Shown: positions 44,401 to 55,909 of the stretch, one piece after another
Position numbering within the stretch: position 1 is the stretch's first letter
Layout of the letters: every line of letters begins with the position of its first letter
Assembly (NCBI GenBank): GCA_958510875.1
Contig: OY294069.1
Span: forward strand, 167,275,111-167,339,110
DNA from: Endomychus coccineus
Lineage: Eukaryota; Arthropoda; Insecta; Coleoptera; Endomychidae
DNA: 64,000 nt
Direction: 5' to 3'
Translations under genes and position numbers: made by a program
The notes under the pieces: generated by a model
Databases searched by the model: none
Seen by the model: only the letters and a program-made list of their open reading frames with translations
What the model was told of the DNA's origin: nothing

Positions 44401-45240
44401 CTTGAATAAGTAAGTTTTTGTTTTGTATTCTATTTTAAATTTCTTCTGTATTGTTTGACTTGTTTTCTTATAATCTTGTTATTATTTTGCAACAATTATT
44501 ATAGAGAAAATAAATGTATTTCAACTTCACTTTACTTTAATATATGTTACTCAGAGAATCCACAGTTTGCAGGTACTAAGAGGAAAAACGAACAGATAAT
44601 TGGACGAAATAGTTCACACAGAAGGCGCAATAACCCTTTCCGACGTATTAAAAACTTGTTAACAGTATTGAATGGAAGAGATGGGTCCTGGCGTGAGGGC
44701 CGAGCCTTCGCTGGCATAGCTCCATTCGTTCCTGGAACTGTAATCTTATTAAATTTACATATTAATCAACGGATTTTAATTATCCCGTCCCTTCTCTTCT
44801 CTACCCTGCCACTGAGCACAACGCGTCCTCGTAATTTACATTAATCCAATAATTGCATGGAGGTTTGCTAATTAGAAATTCAAATGAGGTGGTGCTCGCA
44901 CAGAGAACGAGGACTATGTGCTAGAACCCCTTTAGAACCCTACTTCACCCTTTCACCCTCTCGCACTTGCGATTACGGTCCGAATTCAATCGATTTTCTA
45001 TTGCATAATACTACTAAGGATTGTTCCTAGCGATGTTAACTTTTGCGTCGACTAGTTACCGACTCATTCGAAATTAAACTTGCACTCTGTAGGTCCGTTT
45101 CGGCTCCCTATTCAGATATCACACTGTTCAACATTCTGTTTGGAAGCATTATCCGGTTATTTTCTCCGGTTAAGACTATACATTTTTTAGGAAAGTTAAC
45201 TGTTGAAGAAAGTAACGAGACTATTTTATACAACTAGGAA
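44401..45240. other. Unassigned interval
   Basis: A 129-codon plus frame (44,455-44,844) begins hydrophobic and continues Arg/Leu-rich, with a GC-richer section at 44,640-45,000. No domain recognised. It could be non-coding DNA of a repeat. Confidence 0.3.
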
Positions 45241-45515
45241 ATATTATTTTTCCGACGGCCACATGCGAAAATGACAAATAACACACTATTTAGTTACTTC
45301 AAAATGACAAATATCACCCTAGAGATGAACAGTTGAATATCACACTAGAGTGATATGTGTATCTATAGCTATATGTATTGCATAATGGAATTGAAGTGTG
45401 CTTTGAAATTAATATTTCGAAAACGTCAGATAAACTTTAGAAGTGTCAGTTTTGCGTATGCATCATTCTTATCATATACAAAACCGTGAAAATAGTATCT
45501 AAAATTCCATAAAAC

Positions 45516-46668
45516 ATGGATGCAGAGATCAATAGTGATGATCAATGTACTCCACCTGGAATTGAAGAGGCCACAAAATTAACGTCACTAAATTTACTGC
45601 CTGAAAAGTCCAAAAGAAGGTACGAATACGCTTACGATCAATTTCTTTCATGGCGAAGGAATAAGGAAATAAGAAGCTCCTTTTCTGAAAACGTTTTGCT
45701 TGCATACATGGGTGACCTTTCCAATAGAATCCAATGCTCAACTTTATGGACTAATTATTCTATGTTGCGTACCACTTTATCCATTCACCACAATATAGAT
45801 ATCTCCAAATATAGTAAACTTAAGGCATTTTTAAAAAGGAAAAGTGACGGATATAAACCGAAAAAAGCTAAAATTTTGACGCAACAAGAAATTTGTGAAT
45901 TTATAAATAAAGCTTCCGATGAGATTCATTTACCTACAAAGGTAAGTCATCGGTATTCAAACAAAGTCTATACATTTATTTAATTATTTTTAGGTTGTGT
46001 TGGTTATGGGTATACCTGGTGCATGTCGCAAGCAAGAACTTACCCAGTTATGTATAAATAACATTGAAGATTAGGGGACTGCGGCTGTCATTCAAATTAA
46101 TGATAAAAAAATAAATGCTGTCGCAAGTTCACTATTACTGGAAACTTTTATAGCATATATAAAAAATATGGCAATCTAAGACCGCCAACTACCGAAACAC
46201 GCTTTTTTCTTAATTATAGAGACCAAAAATGCACAAAACAAGTAGTGGGCATTAACAAAATTGGACATATACCTAGAGTGATGGCTAAATTTTTGAATCT
46301 AAAGGATCCTGAAAAATACACAGGGCACTCATTTCGCCGTTCTTCTGCCACTATATTAGTAGATGCAGGAGGAGATCTAACTTCTCTGAAAAGACATGGG
46401 GGTTGGAAATCGTCCAAAGTCGCAGAAGAATATATTGACGATTCTGCTACTAACAGGTTAAATATTGCCAATAAAATTATGGGTGCCATCAGCAGTACTT
46501 CGAAAGCCGTCACTCGCCTCTTCGAGAAACTGACATCGAGTCTACTACTGTACATAGTGTACAGATAACAGAGAGAAATCTGTCTAACTCCTCATTGCAA
46601 AGTCCATTACAATTTACTAATTGTAATAATAATAATATTACTTTTAATTTCTACAATTCTAAGCAGTA
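45516..46668 (+). pseudogene. Crypton-like tyrosine recombinase, two exons
   Basis: Exon 1 (45,516-45,941) starts MDAEINSDDQ and contains the SAM-like N-terminal domain (LPEKSKRRYEYAYDQFLSWR, ENVLLAYMGDLS, KLKAFLKRKSDGYKPKKAK). A 52-bp intron (GTAAGT...TTTTTAG, 45,942-45,993) splits the gene in phase 0. Exon 2 carries the catalytic set: GACRKQEL (Arg), GHSFRRSSAT (His, Arg), HGGW and EEYIDDS (Tyr). Lesions are a TAG at 46,072-46,074, a one-base loss in an A run near 46,165, and a probable frameshift near 46,515, after which the frame ends NITFNFYNSKQ at 46,666. Tyrosine recombinases cut and rejoin DNA through the Tyr. The copy is inactive as read, unless sequencing errors account for the lesions. 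Confidence 0.88.
45942..45993 (+). other. 52-bp spliceosomal intron in recombinase gene
   Basis: Donor G|GTAAGT and acceptor TTTTTAG|G flank the intron. Removing it joins ...LPTK to VVLVMGIPGACRKQEL without changing frame, giving the family-typical reading. The length and AT-rich content fit short insect introns. Confidence 0.85.
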
Positions 46669-46784
46669 ATCTTGTTCAATTATTACTTTTCTTTGTAAAA
46701 TTCTCAAATTCTCAAAATAAAGTGAAAATATATTAATTTTTCCGCAATTTTGCATTAATCTGTGGTCGTCGGAAAAATAATGTA

Positions 46785-47000
46785 CATCACTTGTGTGGAA
46801 AGTGCCATTTCACACTCGTGGGATTGTCGCACTCGGCTGGCGCCTCGTGACAACATTCCACACTAGTAACGTTATATACTATAGTAACTCAATTGGTGAC
46901 CAGATAATAAAATGGAACTTCTTTTAAAATAGATACATAGTATTTATTGGTTCCAGTTATACTGTTGACGAGACAGTGAACAACACTTCAAATAAAATAA
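46785..47000. other. Repeat-like DNA beside recombinase element
   Basis: Contains 'tgtggaaagtgccatttcacactcgtg', an internally inverted-looking, GC-richer block, then 'gttatatactatagtaac'. It may be the true outer edge of the recombinase element or an older repeat next to it. No gene. Confidence 0.3.
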
Positions 47001-47004
47001 ATCA

Positions 47005-47345
47005 AATTTTTATTGAAATACGTATAAGTGACATAGTACATGGAATATTTAACAATAGTTAAAATGTTCTAAATGAACGAAACGTAATAAACCACATAAG
47101 ACAAGTTCTATAGTTTAAAATACAATATCGTTGTCTTGAAGATATACGTCCAATGTGTAATAGGCTTTTTTCATTAAGAAAGTTTTCAATTTCCTCTTAA
47201 TGTTATTTAATGGTTGTATTCTTATGTCTATGAGCTGTTTATTATATATCTTAATAATTGAATACTGGGATCTTTTTAGAGATAAGTGCAATTTATGTTG
47301 TCACTCATAGATTTTGTATGAAACGCGTCAAGTATAAATGTTGAC
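47005..47345 (-). pseudogene. LINE C-terminal tail (jockey-type)
   Basis: The minus strand reads KLHLSLKRSQYSIIKIYNKQ, LNNIKRKLKTFLMKKAYYTL and DVYLQDNDIV. This is the 'K-YN-LP...FK-LK-FL--KAYY---EFL' end of jockey-type LINE proteins. One stop lies before it (KIYE, stop, QHKL). It is strongly 5'-truncated. Confidence 0.72.
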
Positions 47346-47369
47346 TGTCATAATCCCTGAATGATTAAT

Positions 47370-47560
47370 AATGATTCTTGACCCAGGTATGAATTATATA
47401 TAAAATTCTTGGGAAGTAGGTCACACTAGCACATATGCTTATAACATCAGAAGACGTATCACTGTATGAAACGTGATTTCTTGAAGCTAATTGTATCACC
47501 ACAAGACGTCCTTATCTCACTAATTTCAATTGAAAATACCCACGTTGCCGAAAAGAACAA
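47370..47560. repeat. PLE terminal-repeat fragment
   Basis: Matches 62,190-62,390 ('ggtatgaattatatataaa', 'cacatatgctta', 'catcagaagacgtatca', 'cactaatttcaat.gaaaat'). The segment with the GAAAC/stem II half of the hammerhead-like core is deleted, leaving 'acatcagaagacg'. Confidence 0.75.
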
Positions 47561-48099
47561 AAACACGAACAATCGAAATTATAACACATTAATGTTTTAG
47601 GTATATGAATTAAGAATCCTCCGCTAAGCAATATACTTACAAACTCTATAAACATATCGAATTACAGTATGTAATACGACTGTAGGACTGAACTAACAAT
47701 ATAACGTTCCAGTATCCACTTTCGAACCAGATGTTGAAGATTTATGAGGTAATAGAAAACGGTTGTCAGATCTTATTAGAAATATTCCTATTTGAGTATT
47801 CCACCTAAAATATACCAAATTATAAAGATGTAGAAATTTGCAAGAGGCTTAATTAATTAAATTAGAATAAATCTGACTAAATGATTGAATATCTGTTCTG
47901 TGATTTATAGACTTGGAGTCGCGTCTCATGTGAATCATCTCCAGGATAGATCTTATTATTATTAATTATTATTGGTTTCCTTAGTTAAAATATTAACATT
48001 TTTCTAATCGGATTGATGGTTATAATCAAAGCATTGTTTGGCATTGAATAACATTAAAAAACGTTCGGCAGAGATTAAAAACCACACACTCATTCTAAA

Positions 48100-48292
48100 T
48101 TTATAAATGCAGTTAAAGTTTTGTTGAGAATGCACTTATTTTCGATACGGTGAGCAATATTTAGGACAAATATATTCGGCACAGCAATGGGATCCCCTAT
48201 CTCAGCTACTATTGCTGATTTAGTTTTGGGATGCCTAGAGGAATCTGTGATAAATTCATTAGATTTTCAACCCGTACTCCTTAAATGGTATG
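48100..48292 (+). pseudogene. PLE RT fragment with YVQQ in place of YVDD
   Basis: The plus strand reads TNIFGTAMGSPISATIADLV, LGCLEESVINSLDFQPVLLK and WYVQQIF. GTAMGSP and IADLV are diagnostic of Penelope-like reverse transcriptases. The catalytic pair, normally YVDD, is YVQQ here, so metal binding is lost. Upstream similarity (FINAVK..LRMHLFSIR) is weak. PLE terminal-repeat DNA lies on both sides (47,370 and 48,320), which supports the assignment. Confidence 0.82.
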
Positions 48293-48319
48293 TACAACAG
48301 ATATTCAGTCATTAAGTCA

Positions 48320-48770
48320 GATTTATACTAATTTAATTGATTAGAATCCTTGCAAATTTCTACATGCGTCTTTATAATGTTAAAAGCTTTTTCTATCGCC
48401 TCATAAGTCTCTAACATATGTTTCGAAAGTAGATACTTGAGCGTTATATTTTTTGGTTTCAGTCGTATACAGACTTTGTTAGACATGAGTTCGTATATTA
48501 TAAAAAACTTGCTAAGCAGTGGATTCTTGATACATATCATATACTCGAAAGTCGAAACATTGATGTGTTACAATTTCGATTATACGTGTTTCTGTTCGTT
48601 TTGGCGACATGGGCATTTTTCACTGAGATTGTTGCAATACGGAGGCTTAGTGCTGATACAATTAGTCTTAAGAAATCCCTTTTTAGACATAATACGTCTT
48701 CTGATGATGGTCGTGAAACGAAAATAATAAGCATATGTGTTATTGTGACCAATGGCTGGTAACAGCTACT
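48320..48770. repeat. PLE terminal-repeat pieces, two orientations
   Basis: Segment 48,325-48,390 matches 62,386-62,428 in direct orientation ('actaatttaatt', 'gatccttgcaaatt', 'ataatgttaaaag'). Segment 48,670-48,745 is in the opposite orientation to 62,215-62,330 and includes 'cgtcttctgatgatggtcg' followed by tgaaacGAAAA, a plus-strand hammerhead-like core with the last box shortened. The region between them is AT-rich with opposed short frames and no recognised product. Confidence 0.65.
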
Positions 48771-48869
48771 TGGGGTTTTTAATCAATAAGACAATTACGG
48801 GTCAGAGATAAAGAGATATGGTTATTCAAGCAATTATTGTGCTATATGCGTGTGAAATTGATTAAATTC

Positions 48870-49165
48870 CATGTTAATTGATGATAATGCACGTTCTCAC
48901 TGTTCATGCATTGTGAGAACATTAGAAGAGTACGGTATTCGCAGAATGGAGTGCCCTACCCGGTCACCAGACTTGAGTTCCATGGAAGATGTGTGAGCCG
49001 CAATGAAGAGACAGTTTAATACCCTGCGAAAACCTTTGACCAGTTAGAGGAACCTGTCGGGCAAAGTTGGACAAATTTAGCACAAGATTTTTCCAATTAA
49101 CTAATCCAGAGTATGCTTAATACAGGTAGAAGCCACATTCATGCTCGGTATAGGGTGGCGAGCCT
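48870..49165 (+). pseudogene. Tc1-type transposase relic, C-terminal half
   Basis: The plus strand reads LIDDNARSHCSCIVRTLEEY, then GIRRMECPTRSPDLSSMEDV and, after a stop, AAMKRQFNTLRKP. The second catalytic Asp (DDNARSH) and the SPDLxxxE motif of DD34E Tc1 transposases are visible. Stops follow after V and later. The end around MLNTGRSHIHARY corresponds to the usual C-terminus. Termini were not found. Confidence 0.8.
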
Positions 49166-49169
49166 TTTT

Positions 49170-50140
49170 TAAATAAATTATACATTTTAAGATTATTCTT
49201 GATTGCTAGAATAAAACTGTATGTTACATTATTTGAGTAATTTTATTTTTTTGCTTAAATGACATCTGTTTGTAATTGTTTGTTACTATTTCGTGAAAAA
49301 CATGATAAACTTGCTACAGGAAGAAGAAACAATCACTTGAAACAAGAGAATTTGGATTTGGGACGCACTAGATCGATTTAGAAATGCTCAAAACGGATAT
49401 ATCCGGAAAAAGTCTACTATCGTCACACTATATACTACATATAGTGAGTTAAGTAAACCAAATCAAGTCTTCAGGAAGGTTTTGGAGGATTGAAAGTTTG
49501 GTGTGGATTGAAAACCTTATTCTTGTGTACTTAAAGTTTTATTGAAGCGTGCTTCGATTCTATTTGAATCCATAATAGGATTGAGCAAAGGTTCTTGAAG
49601 TAATTAAAAACCTTTTCTCAAGATTATTATTGAAGTATCCGTCACGATTTTTTTTCCTCTGAAATGTTTCAAATTATAATTTTGTAGTTCGTAGAAGTAG
49701 CTTAAGAGTAGGAAGGCGTCCTGCGTTGCATAAGAGATCTTAGTACACCCTCTCATTTGTCTTCTTATACGCTGTTCTCTAGTGGTAATAACGCCATGTT
49801 TGGTGTTTATTACTCCTAGACCGCCTCCGCAAAAAGACTCGCAAACGGTGCCGCTAATTCTCTTTTAATTGCCTGATACTTCAATTGCCTTAGCCTTATG
49901 CGGAATTAAACCTTATTTATATATTGTTGTCTCATTTATACACTCCTCTATTATTCGCTTCTGATTACACATTCACAGTCATGTTCATTCTCTGAATAGA
50001 ACACTCCAGATTTGTTATTATTCCGCGTACTGATCTCGGAGACATTCGATGACGTCTGGGAGGTTATCTGTGCATTTCGGCTGATAGGAGGCTTATCAAA
50101 TTATGTGTTCACAACGTTGCTGGAAGATCTCTGTTGAAGA
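49170..50140. other. Unassigned interval
   Basis: No gene or recognised repeat; two GC-richer patches near 49,690-49,870 carry no coding frame. Confidence 0.35.
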
Positions 50141-50143
50141 TAG

Positions 50144-50429
50144 TCCTAACCGGTCTACAACTTGGTAAAAGACCAAAAAATTTCACAACATCCATGAATA
50201 GCCGTTCCACTAACAAATTGAGCAACGTAGCATTGACAGATTTCTCGAACTTTAAAAAATTTACTATTCGAATGCGCCAGATGGCGACACCAAACCAAAC
50301 CAATGTACAATACAAGAGTTCGAGAAATCTATCAGTGTGGTACATTGCTCGATTTCTTAGTGGGACATCTATTCATAGATGGCGTGAGAAATGTTGGTCT
50401 TTTTACCACTTTGTAGGCCGATTATGACC
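50144..50429. mobile_element. MITE with ~110-bp inverted arms
   Basis: Arms 50,144-50,256 and 50,318-50,429 are diverged reverse complements ('cggtctacaacttggtaaaa' / 'ttttaccactttgtaggccg'; 'gacagatttctcgaact' / 'agttcgagaaatctatc'). The ~60-bp centre contains 'gcgccagatggcgacacc'. Length and structure fit a miniature inverted-repeat transposable element. The superfamily and target duplication are not clear. The open frames crossing it are incidental. Confidence 0.82.
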
Positions 50430-51435
50430 TTCAACTGAGATCCTTCAGTGACGTTGCAAACTTTCTCGTTTCACTGATGAGTTCTAAGAGAAGAGCGAAA
50501 CAGCTGACTGGAACTATAAGTTTGTGACGTTACTCATCGATATCATTGTTATCTGGCAAATGCCAACATGACATATGGAGGAGTACATTCATGTATTCAT
50601 TGGTTTCTAATTCTCCTATATTGATTATCTAGCTTGATAATTTATATGAAATTAAGACTTACTGGTTTGGTACTCATTATAGATGTAAACAAGCAGGAAT
50701 TTAGCGATTATTAAAAGTTTCTAGTAGTTGCATCATTACCGTATGCATTATAATCCTGAACATTCTCGCATAATGATGTGGAAAAGAGATAATGAGTTGT
50801 GAAAAATGCTACAAATGCCGTTATATAAAAGTTGCCACGTTTTACTGGTAAACTTAGGGAACTGTTGCGAACGGGAATTGTTGTAATATAAAAAAAGAAG
50901 AAGCTATGATGATATTGTAAATTAATTCGTAGTATCAGATTATCACGTTTGTTGAATCTGGATCTTATAGTAGAACAAATCTATTGAAGTTCTAGGCTTT
51001 AAATGAATTCCACAACTCCTCTAAGGATACTTCTATTATTTCGTCGGGTAAGAGTTCAATCATCCTCAAATTTTGAAATGTTGGACGGACTATAGCTTGG
51101 CAATATTTGAGTCTCATTCCCCATACAAAGGCTGAATGCTATCAGCATTGTCCAATTCTGATGATAATAAACGAAAAGAGTTCACAACTACAACATTAAT
51201 ATGTTGTTATTTTACTGGGGTCATATACCAGGAGATGACGAGAATTCAGGGTCTCGACTCGCTATAACACGGTTAGCCGTTATCGAAAGTCCCAATTAAC
51301 GTTGGAATCAAATTCCTCATCGTTACATACCTATTATAAAGTTGTTCCATCCAATTCGATGAGGTTGACCAGAATCACATTTTTTCATACCCCTCTGAAT
51401 TTTGGAAAATTTCGAAAACATTAAGAATGTATGAT
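50430..51435. other. Unassigned interval
   Basis: No gene or repeat recognised. Confidence 0.4.
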
Positions 51436-51439
51436 AATT

Positions 51440-51865
51440 ACCTTTCACAATGCCTCGCTGCTTAAATTTGATTTTTTTGGAAAACGACGTTACAGATCTC
51501 CTAGACAATGTGTCATACACAATTATTTTAGTAAATTGGTTTATGTATGATGGAGCACCTTCCCATTTTCGAGTCCCATTCAGTATTCGAGTGCGAAATC
51601 ATTCTGATTTAGTTGACCCTCAGAAGTATGTAGGCCGTAACGAGCCAGCTGCGTTGCCTCCTCATTCACCCGACCTAAGCCCCTTGGATTTTTCGATATC
51701 TTAAATCAATAATCTACTTGGCTCCAATCAAAAACAGGGGCCATCTTGAACAAAGGGCTGGCAATGCGAGATAATTCGAAATAATTGAACGAGTACGATC
51801 CATGGGGAATCGCCTTGAAAGTTGCATTGCCATAAATGGCGAACATTTCCAGGACATGTTATAAT
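51440..51865 (+). pseudogene. Tc1/mariner-type transposase relic, C-terminal half
   Basis: The plus strand reads VTDLLDNVSYTIILVNWFMY, DGAPSHFRVPFSIRVRNHSD, then VGRNEPAALPPHSPDLSPLD. After that the frame breaks and later pieces (CEIIRNN, HCH-NGEHFQDML in other frames) mark the end. Asp of YDGAPSH and the acid of SPLDF are catalytic positions. It belongs to the same broad family as the relic at 19,068-19,480, but is a different lineage. Confidence 0.8.
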
Positions 51866-51869
51866 TATT

Positions 51870-52850
51870 AGTTGTTAATTCTTGTTATTCAATAATTATT
51901 TTATGATTGGTTTGTTAATTAATATAGCCCCCAAGCTCTTTATTGAAGCATTTTAGGACATACGTGTTTTTCCTTATTTTTTCTTGTGAAATCACTTCCT
52001 GAAATTCATATGCATTTCAGGAAACTCTGTATTTTCAGCTTCAAGCTCAGATACATTCTTTGATACATACTTCCTATTGCATTGTTAAAAGTCTAATTAT
52101 CTTCAATAAACCTGATGTAGTTCTGGAAAATTTCTACAAAAACCTTCTTACTTTATTAGAATGCCTCACTAGTACAATACAAAACGTGAAATTGAGAGAA
52201 TATTCGTGAAATTATGCGATATTTCGCGATTAGTATCTCTTAATTTCAATCAAAAACTATGCAATATTATTAATCAACTCGACATTAATTTTCTCTCTTT
52301 TACTTTCATTTTCGATATGCAAATTGTCCACTTCGAAAGTAATTGAAAGTGAAAAATAATTAATAAATCAATTAGATTTAATTAGCCTCACCCTACATTT
52401 CACTAATAAATGGAAATTATTATCTAAATATCTCGACCTGTTCGAGCGAAAATTGTTCAATTTTGGATCACATACTCAGAAATATTTTCCATGCTAGTTT
52501 CAAGATTTGATTAACAATGACTGTTATGCTTTATGGACATCATTGATCGCGTTCTATCCTATCCATCTTACGCCAAAGAGATGATGGATTTCTCCCAATT
52601 AGCTTGATAACATTTCGGAAGAAAGGTTCCCTTGAATGAAAGATTAGCAAAGACAATTCCAGCCATTCAAGTATTCCATAATTACTACTTAAACCATAGA
52701 ATAATGTGAACGCAAGTACTAAGAGGTGAGAGCAGTTTTGACTAACTGGATTCCATCACAACTTATAGGCAGCACTTTACCTATCATACCGAAGAAAATG
52801 TACAGGTCGACAATTGATGTGATTGAGTTATAAAAGTCTAGTTCCTTTTT
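51870..52850. other. Unassigned interval
   Basis: No gene recognised. 52,190-52,400 is AT-rich and unique-looking. Confidence 0.4.
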
Positions 52851-52854
52851 ATGG

Positions 52855-53110
52855 TATGCAACCGAATTTACTCATCTTGAGGAAGCAGCAACTGCCACTC
52901 ACATCCTGTAGGAATGCCCAACATCAGCATCCCTCAGGCACCAACCCTTCGGAGAATCAAAACTACTACCAGAAGAACTTATGGAAGCCAGCGTTAGCAA
53001 TATTCAGGGGTAAAAACCTGCTAAGCTTCTGACCTCTGGGTGCACAATTGGTTCAACTAAGTGGCCTAAATGTTTCTGGGAGCTAAGCCCCCTCCCCTCA
53101 AATGATGATG
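52855..53110 (+). pseudogene. RNase H-type LINE: 3' end
   Basis: The plus strand reads EEAATATHIL, a stop, ECPTSASLRHQPFGESKLLP and EELMEASVSNIQG, the end of the zinc knuckle and the C-terminus of I-superfamily LINE proteins. A GC-richer 3' UTR follows, ending in a short ATGATGATGATG run at about 53,100-53,114, the type of simple tail seen in these LINEs. It is the same family as, or close to, the copy at 56,640-57,790. Confidence 0.75.
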
Positions 53111-53114
53111 ATGC

Positions 53115-54585
53115 AACGCACTTTATTCAGTCAACACTCTTATACAAACTTATTTACATGTAAAAATATGTTCCAATCACACGAGGGTACCTTAGGGATT
53201 GGTGCAACATATAACTTTTCACAAGAAAGTGTTAAAACTCTGTTCAATTCTAATATTTATCACCTCTCACACTTAATACCGGCTACGCGCCTTTAAGACT
53301 GAACAATAATGTTGTAACCTACGTTTCTTCTCCAAGCCATTTGTTGATGACCTCACACTGTTTACTGAAATGTTATCGGCCATTATATTTTATAATCCTA
53401 CATTCCTAGTAGTGATCTGAAATGGGGGAAAGAATCAATTCTAATTTGCACAGTTGCTAGTGACGGACAAATACGGATAATCCAACAATTAAGTATTTAA
53501 ACATAACCAATCTAATCAATGAAATATAAATCATCTGAAACTGCATTGCAGTCAACATCAAAAATTATATTAGTGCATTTTTCATATAGGCGAGGTTACA
53601 TTGAATAATTAAACAGGACTTCCAATTTGATTTGCATATTTTCACGCGAGAGTCGTTAGTCATTACTCATTAGCAGCTGAGTGACAGTGGCCGCCCGTTC
53701 TCTATGCTTCAAGCGTGGTGGTATGCTCGCCGCCACCCACCAAATGTCACTGCAACGTGCGAAAAAAGCTAAAACAAAACGATTTCTGGCTGAATTTTCT
53801 ATCGAGAGACACTCGCCACTCTTTCCAAACCGTTGCTTTTGCCAATCTCATGCATTTTACAGAATCAAAGGTAACATTTTCGAACTTTTTTGCATTAATT
53901 GCTATCAAATGTATATTCTGTATGAATTTGTACGATTGTTTTCCTCTCAAGGAAAATCAGTTTATGTGCTCGTTCAAAGAATATCATCGACAGAGTAAAA
54001 TAATTCCATAATTGGATAATGAAATAAAATTTACACTTCAAATAATGGTGTAGAAACGTGATTGGGGGTGAGGTAACATTTTATTCACTCTGAATACGGA
54101 CGCTGGGGGTTACAACAAAAATGTCGTCCTTTTAATGCCTCCGTTCCTCCGGTGAGAATATTCTACAACAGTTAAATGTACAAAATGGTGTACATTTATC
54201 ATTTTTGTTATCTATATATAATGTTTTTAATGGACTTGGCAATTTGTCAAAATACTATAAGGCTGTTCAAGAATGTATTTTCGATCTTTTTTTTGTCATA
54301 TTTATTAACTTTCATTACTTGTTTCTGATTTTAATTCATCAAAAATATACTTTATACAATGTAATAAACCCTTTACCAAAATTCAATCTATATTTTTTTC
54401 AAAAATTATTATTTGTATGTAAATTTAGACAGATAATGTATGTCTCACAACTAATCAAAGACAATAATTTAGAAGCATCAACCCATTTGTCAGTGAGTAC
54501 GACAAAGACAGAAGTTATAAAATCATTCTTCCAAATCAACAACATGCCTGTGCTATTTGAGTGTAATGCGTTAGAAAGAGGAAAC
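53115..54585. other. Unassigned interval
   Basis: Overlapping plus-strand frames at 53,681-54,011 and a frame at 54,205-54,591 (hydrophobic, Phe/Tyr/Ile-rich) have no recognised domain and a base composition like the background. No gene is called. Confidence 0.35.
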
Positions 54586-54820
54586 TATTAGTCGAGTCAA
54601 TTTAGCAAAAAAGATCGGAATTTTTTCCAAACAGACCAATTAACTTAATTTTTTTTGCAAATCGTTCCTGGACGGATACTGAACGATATTGAACTTTAAG
54701 ATCTAGTCGCTCGACCATTTTTCACCTGTTAAACCGGAAATTGGCCAATTTTCATGGGAAAATTTATTGTTAAATTTGTAAAATTGGTAAGTATTGCCAA
54801 AATTGGCTGGAAAACTTCAC

Positions 54821-55265
54821 TAGGGGGTTTTCGGGGTCGCTGATCACGATTCCGAAGTTAGATGTACCATTTTACCCCGCGGTAACTAGAAATTGGCCAA
54901 TTTTATGTCAGAAAAATGGATAAATTAGATAATTCCATAATTTTTGTTGCAAATGACTAAAACATTCCACTCGGGGGTTTTCGAGGTCGCTGATCACGAT
55001 TCCGAAGTTAGATTTACCATTTTCCACCGCGGTAGCTAGAAATTGGCCAACTTTATGTCCCAAAAATGGTCAAATTTAATAATTTCGTAGTTTTTATTGA
55101 AATTGACCAAAACATTTCACTCAGGGGTTTTCGAGGTCGCTGATCACGATTCCGAAGTTAGATTTACCATTTTTCACCGCGGTAACTAGAAATTGGCCAA
55201 TTTTATGTCAGAAAAATGGATAAATTAAATAATTTCTTAATTTTTGTTGAAATTGGCACTGCTAT
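54821..55265. repeat. Tandem repeat, 150 bp x3
   Basis: 'tcg.ggtcgctgatcacgat' starts at 54,831, 54,981 and 55,131, an exact 150-bp period. Each unit also has 'ccgcggta.ctagaaattgg'. Part of the unit recurs inverted at 55,325-55,430. Confidence 0.95.
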
Positions 55266-55570
55266 CAAAAGTCAGGGATTTTTTCCGTGACTGTAAATCA
55301 TTTGTTTCATATCCAATATCGAATGACTTCCGAGTGAAATTTTCTAGCCATTTTCAACAAAAATTACGAAATTATCTAATTTATCCATTTTTCTGACATA
55401 AAGTTGGCCAATTTCTAGCTACCGCGAAAACCACCGAGTGAAGTTTTCCAGCCAATTTTGGCAATACTTACCAATTTTACAAATTTAACAATACATTTTC
55501 CCATGAAAATTGGCCAATTCCCGGTTTAACAGGTGGAAAATGGTCGAGCGACTAGATCTTAAAGTTCTAT

Positions 55571-55909
55571 AATAATAATAATAATAATAAAATTATTCAT
55601 TTCGTCACAAAATCATTAGAAATGACATAAGACACGTCATCAACATAAATACATTAATAAGAGTGATTTACTAAACACTTCAGTAGTTAACAGTAATTAA
55701 AAGATAAGATCAAATTTTCAGTTTTAAAAACATTAAATCCATTTGTAAAATAAATAATTTGAGAAATATAATTTCAAAGGTAGCTTGAAAAGATAATTTA
55801 AATTAAAATGTTGAATAAGTTATGGCAAGATATTGTAAAACAATTATTCTAAAAATTCTCTAATTGAATAGAATGATTCTGTAAAAAGAAAGTTTTTTTA
55901 TCTTTCAGT
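55571..55909 (-). mobile_element. Insertion in right arm, probable truncated LINE 3' end
   Basis: About 340 bp separates two parts of the right arm that are contiguous in the left arm. On the minus strand the inserted DNA ends in about seven TTA repeats (55,571-55,592), the kind of simple-sequence tail left by jockey/CR1-type LINEs. The rest is AT-rich and non-coding apart from a possible short C-terminal scrap. It postdates the foldback element. Confidence 0.6.

Larger units (their letters stand above)
45243..46781 (+). mobile_element. Tyrosine-recombinase element with 21-bp inverted termini
   Basis: The 21-bp termini 'attatttttccgacggccac' (45,243) and its complement at 46,761-46,781 differ at one base and frame a single tyrosine-recombinase gene of 1.1 kb. 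Spacing is compact: about 270 bp of leader and about 110 bp of 3' DNA with an AATAAA near 46,717. Crypton elements are the YR-only DNA transposons of animals and fungi, and they are usually described without inverted termini, so the paired ends are notable. No clear target duplication is visible. The gene has only a few lesions, so the insertion is fairly young. Confidence 0.7.

Noticed and set aside
53681..54011. Two overlapping plus-strand frames of about 100 codons
   Set aside because: Mutually overlapping, no domain, and a third frame is also open on the minus strand.
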